A stretch of DNA of 38,944 bases from an uncultured Clostridium sp. GTDB taxonomy: Bacteria > Bacillota > Clostridia > Clostridiales > Clostridiaceae. The notes beneath the pieces were generated by a model. The model was not told the origin of the DNA. It saw only the letters and a list, made by a program, of their open reading frames with translations, and searched no databases. A program made the translations under genes and the position numbers. Shown one piece after another: positions 1-7,250 of this stretch (its first letter is position 1; each line of letters begins with the position of its first letter). The DNA lies in assembly GCF_937920395.1 (NCBI RefSeq), contig NZ_CALEVF010000225.1, positions 1 to 38,944 of the forward strand, in the 5' to 3' direction.

Positions 1-51
1 CGGTGGTGTGAGAGGTCGCTAAATAAACTAATTATTTAGCTCCTACTCGAT
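1..51 (+). mobile_element. Group II intron, 3' end (domain VI and 3' splice site), partial
   Basis: The arm GAGAGG (10-15) pairs with CCT-A-CTC (42-48), leaving A45 bulged. Inside it is a 9-bp stem (18-26 with 32-40) and a 5-nt loop. This is the domain VI layout of bacterial group II introns: the bulged A is the lariat branch point, seven nucleotides from a 3' end at about T51 if the intron ends in GAT. Bases 1-9 would be the 3' strand of domain V. The reverse transcriptase ORF and the rest of the intron would lie upstream, outside the window. The element sits just past the thiC stop codon and is antisense to thiC. The call rests on secondary structure and remembered consensus; the body cannot be seen. 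Confidence 0.75.
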
Positions 52-73
52 TTTATTATAAAGTTACAAAATT

Positions 74-1387
74 TTATGAATCGTCTCTTAATATATTAAG
101 GTCTTTTCCTTGCATTATCTTATTCATAGTTCTTGCAGAACACATTTTACCGCACATTGTGCAACTGTCAGCATTCTCTGGCATTGATTCTTTTCTATAT
201 CTTATGGCTTTTTCTGGATCTATCGCAAGTTCAAACATCCTCTTCCAGTTGAGAGCTTGCCTTGCAGTACTCATTTCATTGTCCCAGTCGCGGCTACCTG
301 GAAGTTTTTTGCCTATATCTCCAGCGTGAGCTGCAATTTTGCATGCAATAATACCTTCGCGTACATCGTCAACATTCGGAAGTCTTAGATGTTCTGCTGG
401 AGTAACATAACAAAGAAAATCAGCCCCTACACTTGCAGCCAAAGCACCACCTATAGCACTTGTAATATGGTCATATCCTGGAGCAATATCTGTAACTAGT
501 GGTCCTAAAATATAAAAAGGTGCACCATGACATAATTTTTTAGCAAGTAATACATTAGCCTCTATTTCATTTATTGCCATATGACCTGGACCCTCTATTA
601 TAACTTGCACATTTTTTTCCCAAGCTCGTAAGGTTAATTCACCAAGTACCATTAATTCATGAATTTGACAAGCATCAGTTGCATCATTAATGCATCCTGG
701 TCTACATGCATCGCCAAGGCTTAAAGTTAAGTCATATTTTTGACATATTTCTAATATCTCATCAAAATGTTCATAAAAAGGATTTTCTTTATGGTTTAAT
801 TCCATCCAAGCATATAGGAGTGATCCTCCACGAGATACAATATGAGTTATCCTCTTGTTTCTTTTAAATACATTTGCAGTTGCTGTGTTTAAACCAGCAT
901 GTATTGTTACAAAGTCAACTCCATCTTTTGCATGTTTTTCTACAACATCGATTAACTCTTTAGAAGTAATATCTTGTAATTCCTTATCATAAAAACCCAA
1001 GGCGTCATAAATTGGAACGGTACCTATCATAGCAGTAGAATCTGAAATAAGCCTTTTTCTAAATTCTTCAGTTTTACCAAAGGAGCTTAAATCCATAACA
1101 GCTTCAGCTTTCATATCTATAGATAATTGTACCTTTTTCATTTCTTCATCAATGTCACAGCAATCTTTTGAGATACCTAAGTTTACATTGATTTTAGTTT
1201 TTAAACCATCACCAACGCCCTCAGGACTTAGTATTTTATGATTTCTGTTAGCAGGAATTACGACTACCCCTCTTGATATTTTTTCTCTTAAAACTTCTTC
1301 TGGTATATTTTCTTTCTTTGCAACTATCTTCATCTCGTTAGTTATAATTCCTTTTTTTGCAGCATCCATTTGAGTTGTATACATCAT
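74..1387 (-). CDS. thiC: Phosphomethylpyrimidine synthase ThiC
   Basis: ThiC is a cytosolic radical-SAM enzyme that converts aminoimidazole ribotide to the HMP-phosphate precursor of thiamine. The 437-residue protein has the start [13 protein letters not shown] and the internal [29 protein letters not shown] and [12 protein letters not shown] blocks typical of the family. A C-terminal cysteine cluster reads CTMCGKMC, spaced CX2CX3C, which should bind the [4Fe-4S] cluster. The length matches the short anaerobe form lacking the N-terminal extension of proteobacterial and plant enzymes. GGGAG lies 8 nt before the first ATG; the next codon is also ATG. A TPP riboswitch and terminator precede the gene. 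Its 3' end runs into the group II intron on the other strand. Confidence 0.97.
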   Translation of the reverse strand: MMYTTQMDAAKKGIITNEMKIVAKKENIPEEVLREKISRGVVVIPANRNHKILSPEGVGDGLKTKINVNLGISKDCCDIDEEMKKVQLSIDMKAEAVMDLSSFGKTEEFRKRLISDSTAMIGTVPIYDALGFYDKELQDITSKELIDVVEKHAKDGVDFVTIHAGLNTATANVFKRNKRITHIVSRGGSLLYAWMELNHKENPFYEHFDEILEICQKYDLTLSLGDACRPGCINDATDACQIHELMVLGELTLRAWEKNVQVIIEGPGHMAINEIEANVLLAKKLCHGAPFYILGPLVTDIAPGYDHITSAIGGALAASVGADFLCYVTPAEHLRLPNVDDVREGIIACKIAAHAGDIGKKLPGSRDWDNEMSTARQALNWKRMFELAIDPEKAIRYRKESMPENADSCTMCGKMCSARTMNKIMQGKDLNILRDDS

Positions 1388-1423
1388 TTTACAGTCTCCC
1401 TTATAGTTATATTATTTTTGATA

Positions 1424-1453
1424 TAAAAAAAAGCAAGCTCATAAAGAGCTTGC
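1424..1453 (-). terminator. Intrinsic terminator in the thiC leader (riboswitch expression platform)
   Basis: On the minus strand an 8-bp GC-balanced stem (1453-1446 with 1440-1433, loop 1445-1441) is followed directly by a run of eight U (1432-1425). It lies between the TPP aptamer and the thiC ribosome site. This fits transcriptional attenuation: TPP binding would favour this hairpin and switch thiC off. Confidence 0.9.
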
Positions 1454-1475
1454 AACAAAAAAACGTTGTAATAAA

Positions 1476-1556
1476 CTCCCTACGTTGGAATTACCCAAAT
1501 CAGGTTATGAGGGTCAGCGATAATATCTCTTTCTCAGCTCTTGGTGCGAGCTCCCC
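1476..1556 (-). ncRNA. TPP riboswitch (THI element) upstream of thiC
   Basis: Read on the minus strand, the segment starts GGGGAGC and contains CTGAGA, then ACCCTCATAACCTGAT, then TTGGGTAATTCCAACG and ends GTAGGGAG. These are the conserved pieces of the thi box aptamer in the right order; the terminal helix pairs GGGGAG with the 3' GGGAG region only loosely. It precedes thiC and is followed by an intrinsic terminator. It would sense thiamine pyrophosphate and repress ThiC synthesis. Confidence 0.96.
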
Positions 1557-1734
1557 TTGTTTAATTTATTTAGTTATTATTTGTCTTAAGTATATTAGTA
1601 AAATAACCCTTTGTAAAGTCTTTTTTATATTTACTATAAGTAAAACATTGTATGGATGTAAAAGTATATATTAGGTTTATTAAAAAAATGTAAACAAATT
1701 GTAAACACAATGATTATAGTAGCATATTATGTGA

Positions 1735-1750
1735 TATAGACAAGTCTATA
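1735..1750. promoter_or_regulatory. Perfect 16-bp palindrome before the FTR1-type permease (operator candidate)
   Basis: TATAGACAAGTCTATA is a perfect inverted repeat (7-bp arms, 2-bp centre) about 10 bp upstream of the permease ribosome site GGAGGCG. Size and position suit a dimeric repressor, for example a metal-sensing DtxR/MntR-type protein. It is not a classical Fur box. The factor is not identifiable from sequence alone. Confidence 0.35.
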
Positions 1751-1775
1751 AAATGTGATATGGAGGCGATTAACA

Positions 1776-2483
1776 ATGTTAGCACCTTTTATAATATGCT
1801 TAAGAGAAGGCATAGAAATTTTCTTAGTTATTATTCCACTAATAGTTTATTTTAATAAAAACAAACTATATGGGATGACTAAGAGTGCATTGCTAGGTGG
1901 CGCTTTAGGAACTTTTATTGCAACTATAGTTGGCTCAATAATATTCTCTCAAGTTGCTTTACTAGACGGTTCTACAGGTAAATTATTTGATGGTCTTTTA
2001 GGGATAATATTAGCTGCACTTGTATTATATAGTGTAGTTCTTTTAAGAAAGAACAAATCATTTAATACAACTGCAAATCGACAATTTATTTCATTAAGCA
2101 AAAAAGGAGTATTTATACTTGCAGCTATAACATTCTTTAGAGAACTTCTAGAAGTAACATTATTTATATTAACTAGCGCAAACACAGGGTCTACTGCTTT
2201 ATTGATAGGTTCATGTTTATTAGGACTTGCAAGTGCAGCGCTAATTGTTTATGTCGTAGTTAGAGGATTTTCAATGATTAATATAAGTGTAGTATTTTAT
2301 ATGCTAAATCTATTTCTAATTGGACTTGGTGCATACTACTTTGGTGATGGATTAGATGCTTTGTTTGGTAAATATGTACCTGAGATATTTAATTTGGGTA
2401 TATTGCTATATGCAGTGCCTAGTTACTATTTAATGGTTAAAAGTGATCTAAAGAAATATCTGGCTTCAGGTATGATAAAATAA
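1776..2483 (+). CDS. FTR1-family iron/metal permease
   Basis: This 235-residue integral membrane protein has the two REXXE motifs that define the FTR1/EfeU family: CLREGIEIFLV near residue 8 in the first helix and FFRELLEVTLF near residue 123. In the family these paired glutamates line the path for ferric iron. About seven hydrophobic helices can be seen, ending in LLYAVPSYYLMVK. The start is the ATG preceded by GGAGGCG; an in-frame ATG seven codons earlier lacks a ribosome site. No EfeO/EfeB-like partner or oxidase is nearby, so the gene appears to stand alone. Iron is the family's usual substrate, but lead and other metal relatives exist, so the metal is not certain. Confidence 0.85.
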   Translation: MLAPFIICLREGIEIFLVIIPLIVYFNKNKLYGMTKSALLGGALGTFIATIVGSIIFSQVALLDGSTGKLFDGLLGIILAALVLYSVVLLRKNKSFNTTANRQFISLSKKGVFILAAITFFRELLEVTLFILTSANTGSTALLIGSCLLGLASAALIVYVVVRGFSMINISVVFYMLNLFLIGLGAYYFGDGLDALFGKYVPEIFNLGILLYAVPSYYLMVKSDLKKYLASGMIK

Positions 2484-2520
2484 ATAAATTTGAATGTTAT
2501 ATTAATCCCACACATTTTTA

Positions 2521-2540
2521 TTTTCAAACTTGTTTGAAAA
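2521..2540. promoter_or_regulatory. Perfect 20-bp palindrome upstream of the MFS gene (operator candidate)
   Basis: TTTTCAAACTTGTTTGAAAA is a perfect inverted repeat with 9-bp arms and a 2-bp centre, 122 bp before the MFS start. The loop is too short and there is no following U-tract, so it is unlikely to be a terminator. It looks like a binding site for a dimeric regulator such as a TetR or MarR type. No such regulator gene is adjacent. Confidence 0.4.
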
Positions 2541-2661
2541 TGATTATGTATGGGATGCTTTTTATGATCCTCTAATGAATGTAATGGACAAACTTAAGAA
2601 AAAGGGTATATTATATTATAGGACACTTAGTATCAATGCAAATCAGGAGGAATTCAATTAT

Positions 2662-3846
2662 ATGAAAAAGAAATCGTTTTACTCGAATCTGGATGAAAAA
2701 AATAGATACATTTTAAACTGCTGCTTTTTTGTTTTTGCAGTTAACGGTCTATATAGTATGATTTTAGGTTCGTTCTTACCAATAATCAGTACGGAATATG
2801 GATTAAACAATACAATGAGTGGTATATTACTTTCTGCGCATCAAGTAGGTAACCTTATATCTGGGTTTATTGCAGGTATACTACCGCTTTATTTAGGTAG
2901 AAAAAAGTCAATAATGTTTTTGTGTTGTTTTGTTATTATGGGATTTCTAATTATGATTATAACAGGTAATCCAGTTTTATTGATTTTAGGATTTCTATTT
3001 ACAGGGTTAAGTCGTGGTAGTATATCTAATTTTAATAACACTGTTGTAAATGAAGTGTCAAACAGTAGTTCGTCAGCTCTAAATTTCTTACACAGTGTGT
3101 TCGCTGTTGGTGCATTAATTGCTCCGTTTTTAGTTATAATATGTACAAGTATGGCTGGAGATATTGGTTGGAAAATAGCTGCAGTAGTTATTATTATTCT
3201 CGCAATTATTTCTATCTTACTTTTTTCAAGAATGGAAATTGATGATGCTCCAAAGAAAAAAGAAAAAGTAATAATATCATATGAATTTTTAAAAAGTAAG
3301 TTTTTTTGGATTAGTGCTGGAATTTTATTTTTTTATTTGTGTGCGGAAGCGACTATTAATGGATGGTTGGTTAAATATTTTATCGATTCAAGTATAATGA
3401 CTATAAAATATGCACAAATGCTTGCTTCATTATTATGGGTAGTTATTCTTGCAGGTAGACTAACATGTGCCTACATAGGAGATAAGATTTCTAAGAAAAA
3501 ATTGCTTTTAATAACAAGCATCGGAACGGTTCTATTTTATTTGTTATTGTTGTCATCTAGAGATTTAACTATTATTACCATAGCTATAATGGGACTCGGG
3601 TTTTCTATGGCAGGAATATATCCAACAACAGTTTCAAGCATTGGTAACATCATTAAAGCTTATCCTATGTCAATGGGAGTACTTCTTATGATTGGTGGCA
3701 TTGGAGCAATTATAATGCCAATTATAACTGGAGCGTTATCTGATTCTTTTGGAATTTTTGCTGGAATGAGTGCTATAGTATTTGCTATTGTTTTAATGAT
3801 TATTTGTGTGGTTTTAAGTGTTGTAAATAAAAATGATATTGCATAG
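2662..3846 (+). CDS. Major facilitator superfamily transporter (sugar-permease-like)
   Basis: A 394-residue polytopic protein with about 12 hydrophobic helices. The MFS loop signature appears as PLYLGRKKSIM after helix 2 and again in weaker form as LTCAYIGDKISKKK in the second half, with a charged central loop around residues 190-207. The segment LNFLHSVFAVGALIAPFL resembles the fucose-permease-like branch, which suggests a sugar substrate, but this is only a resemblance. AGGAGGA ends 10 nt before the chosen ATG. The frame stays open another 44 codons upstream to a TTG at 2530, but that start has no ribosome site and the extension is hydrophilic. A bidirectional terminator separates it from the convergent nitroreductase. 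Confidence 0.85.
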   Translation: MKKKSFYSNLDEKNRYILNCCFFVFAVNGLYSMILGSFLPIISTEYGLNNTMSGILLSAHQVGNLISGFIAGILPLYLGRKKSIMFLCCFVIMGFLIMIITGNPVLLILGFLFTGLSRGSISNFNNTVVNEVSNSSSSALNFLHSVFAVGALIAPFLVIICTSMAGDIGWKIAAVVIIILAIISILLFSRMEIDDAPKKKEKVIISYEFLKSKFFWISAGILFFYLCAEATINGWLVKYFIDSSIMTIKYAQMLASLLWVVILAGRLTCAYIGDKISKKKLLLITSIGTVLFYLLLLSSRDLTIITIAIMGLGFSMAGIYPTTVSSIGNIIKAYPMSMGVLLMIGGIGAIIMPIITGALSDSFGIFAGMSAIVFAIVLMIICVVLSVVNKNDIA

Positions 3847-3871
3847 AGTTGTATAATATAATATGTGAATA

Positions 3872-3914
3872 ATTATGACCTGTAAGCTACTTTGTAGTAG
3901 CCTAGAGGTCATAA
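3872..3914. terminator. Bidirectional terminator between the MFS gene and the nitroreductase
   Basis: A 10-bp stem (3872-3881 with 3905-3914) carries an inner stem GCTAC/GTAGC (3886-3890 with 3897-3901). It sits in the 77-bp gap between convergent genes. TTTT follows on the plus strand, and AT-rich sequence follows on the minus strand. Confidence 0.75.
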
Positions 3915-3923
3915 TGTTTTAGA

Positions 3924-4661
3924 CTATTTAAGATTAAATCCTTGCTTATCTAAAAAATCTTTCATATGTGGTCTTTGAGGTTTGCCCATTAAATCAGAGA
4001 CTTGGTTTGTCCATGTACCTACCCTTTTTCCTTTAGTCCTTTTCTCATAATAATCAGTAATACGAGTATCATATTCCTTCATTAACGATTCATCACGATC
4101 TATGTTATATATATCTGTTTTAAAGATTACATCTTTGGGTAATCTTTCTTTTTTATCTGGATTAGCATCAGGATAACCAATACACATTCCAAATACAGGG
4201 TATACACCAGATGGAATGTTTAGAATTTTACATATATCTTCTGGATTATTTCGAATTCCACCTATATAAACTCCACCTAGACCTAGAGATTCAGCAGTAA
4301 TTAGAGCATTTTGAGCAGCAAGAGATGCGTCAACAGTTGCTAAAATAAAAGTTTCAGTATTTGTCTCAGCCATAGTTTTACCATTAATTTCACATGATGT
4401 TTTACTGCGGTTTAGATCAGCACAGAAAACTAAAAACAAAGGGCACTGCTCTACATAACTTTGATCTCCTGCGAGATGTGCTATGTTTTTTCTATTATGC
4501 TTATCAACTACATTTATAATTGTGTATGCTTGAATAAAACTAGATGTTGAGGCACATTGAGCACATTCAATAATAGTTTTTAACTTTTCAGGCTCTATAG
4601 GTTGATCTTTATATTTTCTTATAGACTTATGATTTTTTAATAAATTTATTGTTTCATTCAT
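3924..4661 (-). CDS. NfsA-type FMN-dependent nitroreductase / flavin reductase
   Basis: A 245-residue cytosolic oxidoreductase of the nitroreductase fold, expected to bind FMN and use NADPH on nitro-aromatics, quinones or flavins. It starts MNETINLLKNHKSIRKY; this HxSIRxY block holds FMN phosphate in the family. The middle block LGGVYIGGIRNNPEDICKIL and FGMCIGYPD are typical of NfsA/Frp proteins, and the C-terminal segment TDYYEKRTKGKRVGTWT is the NfsA-type tail. The frame is open 13 codons further upstream, but AAGGTGG lies 7 nt before this ATG, which settles the start. It is a single gene, convergent with the MFS transporter. The natural substrate is unknown. Confidence 0.9.
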   Translation of the reverse strand: MNETINLLKNHKSIRKYKDQPIEPEKLKTIIECAQCASTSSFIQAYTIINVVDKHNRKNIAHLAGDQSYVEQCPLFLVFCADLNRSKTSCEINGKTMAETNTETFILATVDASLAAQNALITAESLGLGGVYIGGIRNNPEDICKILNIPSGVYPVFGMCIGYPDANPDKKERLPKDVIFKTDIYNIDRDESLMKEYDTRITDYYEKRTKGKRVGTWTNQVSDLMGKPQRPHMKDFLDKQGFNLK

Positions 4662-4780
4662 AGCTTTAACCACCTTAATTAGAATTTTGTTTATTAACAC
4701 ATTTTAAAATAATTTATTCATTACAATAATATACCACAAATCAATTTAATAAAAGTAATTATAACTATTAAAAATAGAAT

Positions 4781-4810
4781 TTGCACATCTAATATTTAAT
4801 AGTATATAGT
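4781..4810 (+). promoter_or_regulatory. Candidate promoter for the sugar-sensing genes
   Basis: TTGCAC (4781-4786) and TATAGT (4805-4810) are separated by 18 bp, about 45 bp before the response-regulator ATG. A 9-bp inverted repeat, ATCTAATAT (4787-4795) with ATATTAGAT (4818-4826), brackets the -10 element and could be an operator. Confidence 0.35.
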
Positions 4811-4855
4811 ATATTGTATATTAGATAGTTTATAAAATTATTGGAGGTAAGGAGT

Positions 4856-5266
4856 ATGTATAAACTTTTAATTGCCGATGATGAACCAAGAATTAGGAGA
4901 GGTTTAAGAAATTCTTTAGATTGGAATGAATTTAATATTGAGGTGGTGGGTGAGGCTGAAGATGGTGAAATAGCCTTAAGCCAAACAGAGAAATTAAAAC
5001 CAGATATAATATTTTTAGATATATGCATGCCATTTTTAAATGGTTTGGAGCTTATCAAAAAATTAAATGAGACAGATAATAATTGTATTATTATAATTAT
5101 AACGGGATTTGATGAATTTGAATACATGCATGAAGCACTGAAGTTAAAAACATTCGATTATCTTTTGAAACCGGTTCAAAAGGAAGTACTTAGAGATGCA
5201 GTAAATAAAGCAATACAAGAAATAAGCAAGAATGAAGAGAAAGAAGTCTATTTGTATGATGGATGA
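4856..5266 (+). CDS. Receiver-only response regulator, truncated YesN type
   Basis: The 136-residue product is one phospho-receiver domain: acidic pair IADDEP near residue 8, phospho-acceptor Asp in IIFLDICMPFLNG near residue 55, switch residue in IIITGFDEFEYMHEAL, and Lys in FDYLLKPV near residue 105. These blocks match YesN/AraC-type regulators, which normally continue for 130 or more residues into an AraC helix-turn-helix. Here the protein ends soon after the receiver (NEEKEVYLYDG), and the next gene begins within its end. The output domain therefore seems to have been deleted. Its presumed kinase partner (12028-13507) is also broken. GGAGGTAAGGAG precedes this ATG. A genuine CheY-like single-domain regulator is possible but less likely next to a YesM-type kinase. 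Confidence 0.8.
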   Translation: MYKLLIADDEPRIRRGLRNSLDWNEFNIEVVGEAEDGEIALSQTEKLKPDIIFLDICMPFLNGLELIKKLNETDNNCIIIIITGFDEFEYMHEALKLKTFDYLLKPVQKEVLRDAVNKAIQEISKNEEKEVYLYDG

Positions 5267-7108
5267 TCCTAAATATAAGATTTATGCAATTGCTTTTCTT
5301 TTAATGATTACTATATCAATAGTAATTATTAAGGCTGTTAATATAAAAAAATCAGAAGGTGCAGAATTCGTAATTGGTATGTCGCAGGCAAATTTAACGG
5401 AACCCTGGAGAATTTCTATGAATGATGAAATAATGGATGAGGCAAAGAAATATAAAAATATAAAAATTGTTTATAAAGATGCTGGTGGAGATACAGATAA
5501 ACAAAAAAAGATATAAACGAACTTGTAAGTGATGGTGTGGATCTTTTAATTGTATCAATAAACGATTCAAAAGAGCTTACACTACTTGTGAGTAAAATAT
5601 ATAAATCAATGCCAGTAATAGTTCTCGATAGGGCTGTTGAAGGATATGATTATTCATTATATATTGGGCCAGATAACGAAAAAATAGGGATTCAAGCAGG
5701 AAATCTTGTAGTAAATTTAGTAGGAAAAGGTGAAGGAAAGGTCCTAGAGGTCCAGGGCGTAATAGATTCTTCTCCAGTTATAGCAAGGAGCAATGGCTTT
5801 AGAGAAGTTCTTAAAAAACATGATAACATTGTAATATCCAAAACTATTGTAAGCAATTGGCAAAGAGACGAAGCAGAAGATAAAGTTACAGAGGCACTTA
5901 AAGAGGATAAGAGTATAAATGTTATATTCGCGCATAATGACTATATGGCTTTAGGAGCATATAAGGCTGTTTATAAACTCGGGCTTAAGAATATAAAGAT
6001 TATTGGGTTGGATGGTCTTAGTGGAGAAAACGGAGGGTTAGATTTAGTTTCTAAGGGAATGATAAATGGAACTTTTACCTGCAAAACTGGAGGCGATGAA
6101 GCTGTAGATTATGCAATGGATATATTAAATAAAGGGAGCGATATACCAAAAAAAATTCTACTTAAAAGTGATAAAATTATGAAGTCAAATGTAGATGAAT
6201 ATTTAAATAATAAATCAATAAAATTAGTATATAATAAACAATTAGTATTAGGATATGCTCAATTAATGTCAGAGAGTAAATGGAGAGAGGCAGATGCTAA
6301 ATCAATTAAAAGCGTAGCCAAGGATGCTGGTATTAGTTTGGATTTTAGAGAAGAACGGTATACGCAGGAAGATCAAAAACGATTAATTAGGGAGTTAATA
6401 AAAAAGAAGGTAGATATAATTGCCTTTTCACCTTTTGTTAAATCTGGCTGGGATGATGTTTTGATCGAGGCAAAAAATGCAGGTATTCCAGTTATTTTAT
6501 GTGATAGAAGTGTAGATTCGGATGAATCACTTTGGACCTGCAACATTGGATCAGATTTTGTGGAGGAAGGACGACGTGCTGCAAGATTAATATTAGAACA
6601 TTTTAAAGAGAAAGAAGTAAATATATTTGAAATCAAAGGTAACCTAGGATCAGCCCCTGAAATTGAAAGAGATGCTTGATTTAATGAAATAATTAAAGAA
6701 CATCATAATTATAAGATAATAGCAGCGAGTACTGGAAATTTTAATTTTGATGAGGGAAAGAAAGTAATGAAAAATTTTCTTGCAACTAAAAACAAAAAAA
6801 TCAATGTAGTATTTGCTCAGAATGATGATATGGCACTGGGTGCTATTGGGGCTATAAAAGATGCTGGACTTGTTTCAGGAAAAGATATTATTGTTATTGG
6901 GATAGATGCCACTAGGCAAGCACTAATTTCTATAAAGGAAGAAGACATGTACAGCACTGTAGAATGTAACCCACTACTTGGCCCTCAATTAATGAAAACT
7001 GCGCGACAAGTAATGGAAGGCGATAAAGTTCCATTAAAAATAGTAAATGCTGAGGATATCTTTACAAAAATAAATTCAGCAAAAGAATTTAATAATAGAA
7101 AATATTAA
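5256..7108 (+). pseudogene. Membrane-anchored tandem sugar-binding sensor protein, broken by a frameshift and a stop
   Basis: The reading begins MMDDPKYK, with one hydrophobic helix (IYAIAFLLMITISIVIIKAV) serving as anchor. Two type-1 periplasmic-binding domains follow: an RbsB-like one (about 5365-6200) and a YtfQ-like one (about 6235-7108). The second ends EFNNRKY, close to ELPNRKY at the end of the transporter's binding protein, so it is a paralogue. Two lesions are visible. A run of seven A (5503-5509) puts the frame out; eight or five A would restore KKDINELVSDGVDLL. An in-frame TGA (6677-6679) sits where the paralogue has Gly in the GF of GRAKGF, consistent with GGA to TGA. An earlier ATG at 5232 is possible. 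It lies between a YesN-type regulator and the transporter, so it probably presented sugar to the YesM kinase. As read it is not functional full length. Confidence 0.8.
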
Positions 7109-7109
7109 A

Positions 7110-7143
7110 ATATAGCTCTGCAAATGCAGAGTTATATTTTTTT
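7110..7143 (+). terminator. Intrinsic terminator after the sensor pseudogene
   Basis: A stem built around CTCTGCA (7116-7122) and TGCAGAG (7125-7131), extended by AT pairs, with a 2-nt apical loop that would open in practice. It is followed by a run of T (7136-7143). It separates the sensory genes from the transporter operon. Confidence 0.85.
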
Positions 7144-7201
7144 GTTCCCAATAGTGTAAATAATAGCTGATTAGTATAAATACAGTAACGATAAGTAGAT
7201 A

Positions 7202-7224
7202 TATAATAAATGTAAACGATACAA
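7202..7224 (+). promoter_or_regulatory. Candidate -10 element and cre-like site before ytfQ
   Basis: TATAAT at 7202-7207 is a consensus -10; no convincing -35 is seen. TGTAAACGATACAA (7211-7224) matches 12 of 14 positions of the CcpA cre consensus TGWAANCGNTNWCA and overlaps the expected transcription start. This suggests repression of the transporter in the presence of preferred sugars. Confidence 0.45.
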
Positions 7225-7250
7225 TAATAATTTTCGAGGGGGATTTATTA

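Noticed and set aside
1357..1674. Plus-strand 105-codon open frame
   Set aside because: It overlaps the thiC start, the terminator and the TPP riboswitch on the other strand and has no ribosome site.
2530..2661. TTG at 2530 as start of the MFS transporter
   Set aside because: No ribosome site, hydrophilic extension absent from typical MFS starts, while ATG 2662 has AGGAGGA.
5503..5509. Programmed ribosomal frameshift at the A run
   Set aside because: No stimulating structure or upstream ribosome-like sequence was seen, and a downstream stop makes the product useless anyway; retained only as a slippage possibility.
6677..6679. TGA as a selenocysteine codon in the sensor (and likewise 10815-10817 in ytfT)
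   Set aside because: Paralogue comparison predicts Gly in the first case, the families are not selenoproteins, and other lesions affect the same locus; plain nonsense mutation is simpler.
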